Below the pieces are notes generated by a model that saw nothing but the letters and a program-made list of their open reading frames with translations, was not told the origin of the DNA and did no database searches. From Eleginops maclovinus (lineage: Eukaryota; Chordata; Actinopteri; Perciformes; Eleginopidae): DNA of 64,000 nt. A program made the position numbers and the translations under genes. This document shows positions 1-51,400 of the stretch, piece by piece. Location: positions 22,621,005 through 22,685,004 of the forward strand of contig NC_086366.1 in NCBI RefSeq assembly GCF_036324505.1, written 5' to 3'. Position 1 is the first letter of the stretch, and the number at the start of each line of letters is the position of its first letter.

Positions 1-282
1 TTTTTTATATATATTTATGTTGATCAGATGGTTTTTTTCACCATCATGGCGTAGGAAGAAAATTGCACATGGAGGTGCATGCATTATGTCCACATCCAGT
101 TTCAGTTTTTAGTTCCTGGATCATCTTTGGTTGGTTTGTGCATCAGTCGCTTGTCACAGTTCAGTCCGTGATGCAGCCAGTGGGATGATAAATACAGATG
201 AAACCGTCAAATGAAAAGTGCTTGAACTTGCTACAGGAGGGATAGGGGTCTTTGTGAGGATGGTAGTCTTAGGACGTGGTCC

Positions 283-411
<129 letters not shown>

Positions 412-416
412 TGCTG

Positions 417-40777
<40,361 letters not shown>

Positions 40778-43682
40778 TGTGGTGGGATGGTGGTCCAGCT
40801 GCTTCTTTTTTGTGTTGCTCTCCTCTTCAGAAAATTATCCTGGAGCAAACGATGCTCTCAGTCTTAGTGATGCTGCTTCTTGCACTGCGGATTTACTCCA
40901 TGACAGTATGCTCTGATGTGCATAAATAAGAGATGCATTCAGGACATGATGCATTCACACGTCCTCTAAGTAGGTTGGGATGTTTGTAATATCACACAGA
41001 ACAGACGGCTTTGAGCATGGCTAACAACAATCCTGAGCTATACTGTGTCAGTGCCAGCTGTCCAGTTGGATAGATGCAAACCAGCTTTACATTACTCTCT
41101 AAAGAGGCTCACTATCTCACTGTGTGTCCCCAGTAACCAGGTTCACGGGGACAGTCTACATGATGCTGCTGGACATGACCATGCAAAGACTGAGAGCAGC
41201 TGCAGACAGCGAGCTATCTGTTAGCCTGACAGTGACATAACCCTGTGGCTACACCTAGCGTCATAGCTGCTGCCCATAGCAGGTCGATGCTAACATGCTC
41301 ACAACTGAAATACCTTGTCTGGTGACGGTGAATAATTCAACCTGCTTCTATATATGTAGCAACCTGTAAAATTATCCGACATCCGGGAACTCGTTAGCAT
41401 ACAAAATCTGAAGGATGCAACACAATGTCAATACAGAGCTGTTGTTTTTTCTGAAGTCCTTATGGTCCGCCTTCTTCCACAATAAATCCACAAGAAATAT
41501 GTCTCTCCTCTTGATAAACACTGACGTTTCCTCAGTGAGAGTTCATGTCATCCGTGTCACATCCACACACACACTTCGTTGTTTCTCCGTCGTCAAGAAA
41601 CGTTGGTGTTAGCAGTGAGAGCAGTTAGCTGTCGCCTTCACTTAACTGTATTTCCACGTTAAAGTACAGTACGTTAAGCTGCTAATGTAAATGTTACTGT
41701 TTTAATCACTGTACATCTCTGTCACACCGTAACAGGAGGAAGGTCCTCTCGTCCTGACGGTGATTTAAACAATACTGGAAACTAGTCCCATGTTCTCTTT
41801 TTATAGCCTAATCCTTCCGCGGAGGGCTGTTTTGGACATGTCATTCCGCTGCGAGAGTTAGTTCGTCTAATGAGGCTCCAGGACTCATTGAACAAATGAC
41901 ATGTAAATAAATTACTTTAACCATATTTATATTTGGATAACAAATATGTGTGCAAATATACACGGCTTGTTGAGAGGTACAGGTTCAAATCATTATTACT
42001 GAACAAGTGATTTGATAAAATGTCAATTGTAAAATGTATATTTCAGATTTGACTATATTATTCATACATGATAATATATATGGCAACATAACTTTTGGTT
42101 AATGTGGAGAATAATCGGCATTCACATAGGTATGTATCATTTATATGTTTAAGATGTGACATGGTATATTACATAAGAAAATATCAATAATTTACAGTTT
42201 AATCACATTCAAGAAGTGGCTCAATGATGACCACATAGCATATTTCAACCAGGGGAGGTCTCCCTTACTTGACAAAAATAAAAAATGTCATTACAAATTG
42301 TTGTATGGCGACTAGGATAAACGTTTGACAAATTGCAAGTCTATAGTTTACCATAGCCCACAAAACATGCTCTGTTTAGGTCTGACTCCCTCTGTTGGCT
42401 GTAAACAGTAACGCTTTGTCTTCATGCCCCTGGCTGAACTCATACATAGAAAGACTCTTATTGAGGACACGGGTTATTTAGGAACGTGGGGGGTTTGTTC
42501 AATTCTTTAACTTAAATTTATTCTTTTGCTGATTAATTCCAAAATGTGTAGATGTATTCTAACACTAAATAATGATTTGGTGTTGATACTGGTTACTATA
42601 TAATATCTTACTTTGGGGAATATAAAGACGTCCCCCCCCTCTGTAATTGAACAACAGATATGAAACTGCTCAATGCATGGGTCATAATGAATCAATTATT
42701 ACCTAAAGTTAGAAAATATCCTAATTTATTTTAAAAAGTAAACATGGGAATCTGGCAAAGCATTCAATAGCATACATTCTGAACCATTGTGTAATGGAGG
42801 AAGCATACATATAGTTTAGATGTTGAAAATAGGCTTAGAGCAGCCTATCACTGGGTTTCTGTTAAACATCTTTACCTCTGTGTGCTGCTATTCGGGTTGT
42901 TCCAAAGTTTATAATGAACAAAGGTGACAGAGGCTTTGCCAACAGAGCGCATAGACTCTGGGTTGACCTAACAGCCAATGCAAAGACAATTAATAAAATG
43001 TCCAAATGAGTTGATGGTTTGCTCTCTTTAATGCCAGGATGTTGTCATTTGACACTTTTATTTCCAGCTAAAAGATTAAACATAAACTCTACTTTGGTAA
43101 GGTATTTATTTCCATTAAATAACCAAATACAAACAGTTTTTATGGTCGACAATATTTAAATGTAAGACATACATACTATAGTTTTAAAGGAAACTCCAGC
43201 ATTTTGGGGAATAATCTCTCTGTGCTACATAAAATAATAAAAGGTCAAACTCCAGTGCTATCTCTTCCACATGTTGTAGAGGGCAGTATGAACGCAGACA
43301 TGATTCTGCCAAATGCAAACTGATTTAAAACCAAACACACAAATATATAGTTAAAATTCTGCTCTCCTCATCTCTATTTTGTAGACGATACAATGCATGT
43401 GCAGCAATAACACACAGCTTCTTCCTTAACTAACTAACTTTAAATGACATTTTTTTTAAAGAACACCAGAACACAGAAAACAGCAGGGCTTTAAACGTTT
43501 TTCATGGCATAGTTTCACTTGTGATCGCAGGTGTAATTAATAAAACGAATTAATAGGTCTGTTACATTTTTGGTACTGATAAAGACATAAAACCTGTTCA
43601 ACAAACTATTGTTGTAGTGCTCATTCTGAAAAACTCTTCCTAAAATCAGAGTAATTTAGACAGCTGTAGTGTGATTTTTTTT
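40778..43682. other. ulk2 / tmem97 intergenic region with ulk2 upstream sequence
   Basis: It holds the ulk2 5'UTR and promoter, which I cannot delimit, and the tmem97 3'UTR. No TATA box or dense CpG island was obvious near 40778-41900. Only a few CpGs (for example CCGCGGAGG near 41817) stand out. Two sense AATAAA signals downstream of tmem97 are at 43105-43110 and 43057-43062 (read on minus). No other gene was seen. Confidence 0.5.
43057..43110 (-). terminator. Candidate poly(A) signals for tmem97
   Basis: Read on the minus strand, AATAAA occurs at 43110-43105 and 43062-43057, about 575-625 nt after the TAA at 43683. These are the first perfect hexamers I noticed in the downstream 700 nt. 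The cleavage site is not visible by eye. Confidence 0.4.
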
Positions 43683-45198
43683 TTAGTTCCTTTTCTTGGA
43701 TTTGGCCGGTGTGTGTGCAGGCTTAGAGGTGGAGTTGTAAGTGGACGACAGCAACATGGTGAGGAGCAGCAGCACAGGAACCAGCAGGTAGGGAACATAT
43801 ATGGAGAACAGTAGCCAGCGCTCCTGCTGGGTCTGGGGACCAGGGTGGGGTTTCATAGGGAACTGATAGAAGAGGATGTGAGCGAGGATGGGGAACAGCG
43901 TGGTGGCTACATGTGTGGAGTAAATGATGGCAGGAGTCCTGATCCATTTACAGCCACCTGAGAGACAAGAAACACACAAAGCTATAAAAAGATTCTTCAT
44001 GCTGCACAACACAACCTGCTGAAGTAATAACTACTGGTAAGTCTTCGGATCATCCAGATGGATGATTGTTGTTGTTCCTATGTAAATTTCAATGCTTTGG
44101 ACGAAAATTAAATTAATCTCAAGTTATTTGGGGTGGCAGGCGGAAAATAAAACCTATTTAAAATGACCTACATGAACTTCAAATAGACACCGTGCAGGGA
44201 TCTATATTTGGATGACGGAAAATTACAAAAGTATAATTCAATTAATCAAAAAATACAATTTTTGATCCAAAAAAAAACTGAAATGAATGAATAAATATGT
44301 AAGTATATAGATGAAAAAACTGAAAAGAAATACATAAATGCTGACATTACGAATGTCTTGAATCATAATTAATCATTTTAAAAAAAGAATAAAACAAATA
44401 AATACACACAACAATAAACCATAACAAATGAATAAATGCTTAAATGAATACAGAAACAGAAACCAATAAACAAAAACGTAAATAAATAAATACATAGAAG
44501 AATAAACAAAAAATAATAAATATCTTCTGAAATAAATACAGGATTAAATGAATACAACAATTATAAATATGGGGAAAAGGGTATTAATCAAACAGAACAT
44601 GGTGTAGGCTGACAAGAAATTGTGAAATAATGCTACATTTAGCAATAGCAAATGTATGACCAATTCAGCAATGGGTGCTATTCAACTCCAAAAATCCGTT
44701 CCTTCATGTTAATACTCGTTTCTGTGTCATTAACGAGCAACGAAGCATTACATATACCGATTTTCAGGCAGTCAGGCACATTTAGGCAGTACAACTAAAA
44801 CTATTTCTGTAACCACATTCAACATTTACTGACCTTTAATGAAAGCATAAGCTGCAACAGGGAAAAAAGGCGTTTGAAAGAAAGCCTCGCAGAAAATAAA
44901 AGATTTGAACCACTGTGGAGGGTCCAGCATCATGGGGTCTTTGAACTCATCTGCATACCACCTCAGGAAATCCTTCAGCTAGAGGAGAGGAAGACTTAAG
45001 GAGTCATTTGTCTTTTAGCCACAGTTTAAGTAACTTTAAGTAACTGTAGTTGAAATGTGGATTCGATTTCCTCCTGACACTTACCGGCTGAGGGTACACA
45101 ACTCCGGGTAGCAGGGCTTGAAAGTCAATAAATAGTGTTATAGGAATATGAGACGCAAAATAAAAGAAAAAGAGGATTTCTAAGGCACGGATAGACAT
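43683..45198 (-). CDS. tmem97: TMEM97 / sigma-2 receptor, EXPERA-family four-pass ER membrane protein (3 exons)
   Basis: Exons are 45085-45198, 44834-44978 and 43683-43957 (534 bp, 177 residues plus TAA). GT-AG junctions are in phase. TMEM97 is the sigma-2 receptor, a sterol-handling protein of the ER and endolysosome that interacts with NPC1 (family knowledge). The protein shows [50 protein letters not shown] and [14 protein letters not shown]. The acidic ligand-pocket residues are kept: D25 and D52 match human D29 and D56, and E69 lies in the next helix. Four hydrophobic segments are visible, the last being [17 protein letters not shown]. The protein ends in KKRN, a canonical KKXX ER-retrieval signal. 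The start ATG is the first in frame and matches the family's N-terminus. The gene is intact. Confidence 0.96.
43958..44833 (-). other. tmem97 intron 2; AT-rich low-complexity DNA
   Basis: Contains many interrupted AATAAATA / AAATGAATG units between about 44280 and 44570. No transposon ends or coding potential were recognised. Confidence 0.6.
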
Positions 45199-45330
45199 TT
45201 CGAAATCTTATTCAGCGCAAATGACAGATATGAAACTGGGACCAAGTTCGTAGCAGCAGAGTGTCGTAGAAACGCGTGTTACCAGGAGGAATCCAATTGG
45301 CTGCTGCAGGAGAAGGGGGCGGACATGAAC
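45199..45330 (-). promoter_or_regulatory. Putative TATA-less tmem97 promoter with CCAAT and GC boxes
   Basis: Upstream of the tmem97 ATG (45198) lies the palindrome CCAATTGG (45293-45300), giving a CCAAT box on either strand, and a GC box GGGGCGG at 45316-45322. No TATA box was seen at a suitable distance. TMEM97 genes are regulated by sterols through SREBP in mammals. I did not find a clear sterol-response element here. Confidence 0.4.
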
Positions 45331-46012
45331 ACACGCGGCTGCTTCAGGTTCTCCTCGCCAGTGTCGGAAATGCTCCATGAATGCTATGGAAACGTCAAAG
45401 AATGATTTTTTCGTATATTTGGCCTTTTATTTTCTTTCTGTTCAGTATTGTCTTTTTATTTAATTGTTGGTATGCATCCATGATTATATAATCTCGAACT
45501 GTAATGTTGCCCTTATGATAATAGCTTACAATGCCTACTAAAAAAAACAGTAATAATGTGCAACTTTAAAGTTATTGATTAATTACCTGTTTCAGGAAAA
45601 ATAATAATGAATGAACAACGGTTAAATTAATATCATCAATAGTAAATATAAAAGCTGGAATTGAAATACAAAAGTAAGCAATACAAATGTATTATTAATA
45701 AATAAGACGTCACAAAATGTTAATTTCTGACAGTAAACATGAATAGAGCTTCAAGGCAACAAAAAACAACCTTTAACATCACAGAAAATCAACATTTTAA
45801 ATGAGTTATCAACAGGATGGATACAAAAATAAATAGAAAGAAAGTTATAATTGAAAATACAACATGAAATATATTTAAGGTTCTTAAGTACATCGTTTTT
45901 ACCATGCTCTCTGTTGATTTGTTTCTGTGATCAATGCAGCCTTGACAAAGCTAACAAAACAAATGAGATTTTTTTCAAATACATCAAATTGTTCAGAAAA
46001 CAACTTCCTGAT

Positions 46013-46207
46013 GCTTACATTACATGTTAGACGCTTTTAACCAAGGCGACTGACCTACAGTCAATACCGTGGACAATCCCCACAAGAGCAACTGGGTGTG
46101 AAGTTTCTTGCCCAGAGACACAACAACATGCAGCCTGCAGTGGGGATTGAACTTCTGATCCCCCGATCTCAAGATCAACGCTCTAGCACACTGAGCCACA
46201 GACTCCC
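46013..46207 (-). repeat. tRNA-derived SINE with L2-like tail, starting at the STYK1-like stop codon
   Basis: Minus-strand head GGGAGTCTGTGGCTCAGTGT contains box A (TGGCTCAGTGTGCTAGAGCG), and box B is GTTCAATCC. The body has TCTCTGGGCAAGAAACTTCA. The tail TCGCCTTGGTTAAAAGCGTC then TAACATGTAATGTAA is the L2/UnaL2-type terminus with a (ATGTAA)n end. Its first base follows directly after the TGA at 46208-46210, so it forms the start of the 3'UTR. Confidence 0.75.
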
Positions 46208-47857
46208 TCATACAGCAATTGCATCTTCCAAGCTGACGCTGGCTTCCTGTAGACTGCCTTCGTGATATTCAGCCCCATCTTTCACCAAAAACTGTGGACT
46301 TGAAACATCCACATAATCCTGCAATACAAAAATAACAATATTTTAAGTATGTAAAGTCATATGCATGGTTTTAATCATACAGTCTACAGTTTATCAAGGT
46401 TGAGAGTATTTTTCTAAAACCATGAAGGCCACATGATGTGTTTATTTTTACAAATAACAACAATGTAGGGATAGGAAAGATAGGTAATAAATTGCCTTTC
46501 CAAGATCAATTACTAATGTAAACCATTAAAAAAGGGGCTAAACCAACTGCTCTTTACCGCATCATTTTCCATGATGTTCTCCAGCATGCGGACGATGTCT
46601 GTGAATGAGGGTCTCAGAGTGTACGGCTCCAGCCAACAGTCTCTCATGATATGAAGTCTGTGGAGTTTACACAGACAAGTATCATCATGCAATAAACTAC
46701 TGAAGTATCATACATAATATTAAAACACACAACACAATTTTATAGTGCAAACTTTGGTCAAAACTCAGAATCAGAAACCAGATTAATATATACCAATAGT
46801 TTTGGTCAATAGTTATTTTATTTTATTTACTGTTTTTGCTTATTAAAATATTGATATTAACAAGACATGAGCATGCCTCTAATAACACATAAGAGGCTTT
46901 TCCCAGACTGTGGCTGTAGTTTAGACAATTTATTTCTTCATATTATTAGTCTGGATTGATGGTACTCAAAGATGCAAACAATTCATTAAAGGATCATTTT
47001 AGCATATTAAGACTATTAACTACCAAAAACTGCTTATGAGGTGTAGCTTTTGATCAGACAAATATGTTTCTTCTTACATCTCTGGTCTGCAGCCTACAGG
47101 GTTTGTGTTCTTATGACCAATACAGATGTGATACATGACCGCTTCTGACGTCTCAAGGTTTGGGTATGGCAGTGTTCCTGAAAATGTGAGAACATATAAA
47201 ATATATTCCAAAGAAAAACCAACCCACCTGAAAATGTGTAACAATTAAACAAGTTTAAGGTGTTTAGCTCACTGCTGTCTCTGAAAATGTGCTACAAAAT
47301 GCTTTTTGTTTCACGTATCACTAAACTTTGAGCATCACAATGATCATGTCTAATTAACATATACAACAATATTCTGTATTATCTAGTTTGCCCAGTTCCA
47401 CTGGCCAGTTCCACCTTACCAAATGTCTGCATCTCCCACAGCACAATGCCGAATGCCCACACGTCTCCTTTGAAGTTGTAATAGTTGTTCTTGAAGTACT
47501 CAGGTGGGTACCATCGCAGCGGCACACGCTGCTGTGAAGTTACAGACAATAGAAAATGTGATGAAATTTGACCTATAAAAAACATGTGACCAGCACTTTA
47601 GCTGACACCATAGACCAGCAGAAATAAAGATGACATTTTAACACTATTTGAGACATCCGTATACAGTGTCACTGCTAACTTTCATATATTGATATAATTT
47701 GAGTAGACTTATGAGCTCATGGTGGAAATGATGAGTAACACCTGTGTTGACTGAATGACACGTTATTGCTCTAAATCAAGACCACATCTCTCTCTGAAAC
47801 TGTTGTTTCCTGTTGCAGAGAGTGTTGCAACCTCACACCACACACACACACCACCAC

Positions 47858-47936
<79 letters not shown>

Positions 47937-48359
47937 CACACACACACAAAGGTAGTTTCATGAACGTTAAACTGAGACTACGGGGTCCGTTTGAAAAAAT
48001 ATTTGTGTTTCATGTTAGCCTCAAGTGGCTGCAAGCTAACATGTTAGCCTCACGCTGTCTGTTTGCAGCATATTGGCTGCTAAGTGTACATGTTCTCACT
48101 TTTGACAGGCATATCACCAAAAGGTGACACCTGTGTAACAAGTTTATATTGCATTGATACAAGATGTGACCACAGCGTCACAAGTTGATATAAAATGTGG
48201 CCAAAATGTCTGGTCTAGGGTTTGAAAAAAATGTGCATAGAAGATCTATTTTGCCAAAATAATGCATCGTGGGACACTTGGCACAGTTTTAATATAAACT
48301 AAGTAAATAACGCTGTAAATGGTAACTCAATTTAAGTCACGATTTGGAAAAAAGTTACA

Positions 48360-48443
<84 letters not shown>

Positions 48444-51400
48444 TGTGTGTTACCCGTGGGTTTCTCCAGCGACTGCTGCGGCGGCTCGTCATGCGTGTTA
48501 AATCTCGTGCCAGTCCGAACTCCGCCACCTTGACCTCCCAAGGAAACTTACTGACCATGATGTTCCTCAGAGCCAGGTCACAGTGCACAATCTGCAGGAA
48601 AGAGCCCACACACACTGCTTAGCATGGATAGATGGAACCTGACCACTTCATAATAGTTATATTGTTACCATTTTGGAGCGCAGGTGCTGCAGGGCCAGGG
48701 CGATGTGGTAGGAGGCGATGGTGAGGAGGCTCTGCAGCTCAGGGTCTGCACTCAGGTTAACTCTGTTGGTCTGCAGGAAGCTCCTCAGAGTGCCGTAGCC
48801 CACATACTCCATAATCAGAATGTAAGGCTCTGCACAAATCAAAACATGAAGACAGAAAGGGGACTTACAGGGAGGAACATCATCTTAATTCATCAACCAG
48901 GAGCACACTAGAAGAAGACAGAGGGATAGCAGTGTGAGAATAAATGTCCCTCACCCTCAGCGGTGTTCCAGTCCAGTAACTGGAGAATGTTCTTGTGGTG
49001 CACCAGTTTCTTCATGATGGAAACCTCCATTTCCACATGCTTAGGACGGACACCTTGAAGAAGAAAAAGAGAGAAAATGTAATTTAACTTAACAATAGCT
49101 AAAAAGTATCTAAATCTATGAAGTGTGAGTGAGACTACTCAAGTTCTCAAGTTCATCTCCATTGAAATATAAGATGTGAATCTATCAAAAAAAGTATTTC
49201 AAGGTAACACAAAGTGCTTCACAAAAAACACGTTTTCAAGTTTTGAACCCATTTTCTCAAAGAGTTTGTTTTTGTCCTAATTGAGTTGAAGAAATATCTC
49301 AGCCATCCACATCTTAACATCTTAAATTCAGCTAATACATTCTTCGGCAATGTAACATAAGTATGGAAATAAAGCTGTGATTCCTTTCAAGGGAAAGCAT
49401 TTATAAATAAAAAAGTGTAGGACCTAAAATTGAGCCTTGGGGAACACCAAGTAATCTAATAAATGAAATGTGTTTGTACACTTCTGTTTCTATATCTGTT
49501 TAATTCTAAAGCATATTGCATCAGTAATGTGTATCATTTGTGATATATAAATAAACTTGCCTTGATTCACCCAAATTATACCAAAAGTTGTTGGTATTCC
49601 ACAGTCCAGCAAATTGCTGGGATTTTTACTTCAACGATAGATATCTTGGACAATGCAACTTCTTTCTACAGAATAAATAGTCCATGGCTATCTTATAACC
49701 ATAGCACATCAAATTCCACCAAGGACCAGTGACAAAGTATTTTTATTTATATTTTGGGGGAACTGACCTATCATAATATATATAGATTCACTTGACGATT
49801 AGATCAAATGTCAAGATAATGGAAACATTGAGAGCACCTCTGAAGTCCTGGTGGTTTTCAAGGTGCATTGGGTCACATTGTGACACAGGTTAAGTGGGAG
49901 GACAAGCCCAAGCACACACTTTGTGTAGAAGAAGAAGATGGTGGGCTGAGTGTTTTATTTTCAGATTTTCCGTTGCGCTTTCTCACCACAGCATTTACAT
50001 CTTAGACAGTGTTAGTTTCATGTCGTTTGACTCCCTTATTCATAAAAATATAAACCAATGTTAATAACATTTTGCATGTAACTGTAGCACATATTATGAT
50101 ACTTGTTGCGACTGTAGCTGATCTTCCAGTGTCTTCATAGTGTAGGTAGGTAGAAGAAACGTGGCATCATTACATTTATTGTTAATGAACCTTCTCCAAA
50201 ACTCAACTATAAATATAACAAGAGAAGCATTTCCTGTCCTAAACACACTGATACTGATTCTTATCAATTATAGTTACAAATTATTTTGCCAATGTAAAAA
50301 CCTTAAAATGATAGCTTTTCAAGGTGAAGCCCTGGGGAGGGGGACTGCTGTTCGTTGGGCTAAGAATTCCTTAATCAATGTTTGTAGATTACGGGGTCCT
50401 GATGACGTCTTCAGCACTCAGTGGTTGGGTTTGATAGCCGAGGATCCCCACCTCTAAATCAAAGTCCATGGTTTTCAGCAGGAAATCGATAGGCTGTCCA
50501 AGTCGGGAATGAGTCCTTACCCCAAGGGAAGGAGTTCAAGTATCTTGGGGTCTTGTACTCAGAGGTTGGAACCATAGAGCGTGAGATGAGAGCTGATCTT
50601 TGTTGCTACTCTCACCTATGGTCATGAAGGAGTTGTCATGACCAAAAGAACAAGATTGAGAATACTTGCAACTGAAGTGAGGCCACCATCTGCCTTGGGG
50701 ATAAGGTGAGAGGTTCACTCATCCGGGAGGTTCTCGGAATAGAGCTGCTGCTCTTTTGCGTAGAGAGTAGCCAGTTGAGGAGGTTAGCGCATCTAGTAAG
50801 GATGCTACCTGGATGCACGTGCAGGTGCAGATACAGGACCAGGTGGAGGAAATATATCTCCACTCTGGCTTTGGAGCAACTTGGAATCAGAGCTGGTTGA
50901 GGCCAGGGAAGGGACGTTTGGGACCCCCTGCTGGAACTGCTTCCTCAGACTTCGGATAAGCGGTTGATTTTGGATGGATGGATAAAACCGTAGAAGGAAA
51001 TGCGGATCAAAAGCTTCACTGAAAATGTTCAAATTAATGCAGTATATTTTTTTAGGCGGAGAAAAGGGTGTTAAATTATGCCCTTGTTGAGCTACCCTCA
51101 ACCATTTCTGAGTTACATGTGATCATAAAAGAAAAGCAAGAATAAGAAGAATGCAACATGTGTGTAATAGCCTACACCTCTATTACCATTGACTTGGGAT
51201 AAGTGATAAAGTGTTGATCTCTGCCTCTGCACCTCCACATCAAAAACAGATTGATTATCTCTGCTTCAATTTCAAAGAAATGCTTGTAGGTCTAAGCCTC
51301 CAGTCAGAAAAGTGTGTACCTTCCTTGCTGATCTTGCAGGTGAACATGCTGTGGCCTTTACATGTCCCCCTGGTCATCCTAGCTTGGTAAAACACACCCT

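Noticed and set aside
46020..46211. 63-codon minus-strand frame at the STYK1-like 3' end
   Set aside because: It is the tRNA-derived SINE read through in another frame.
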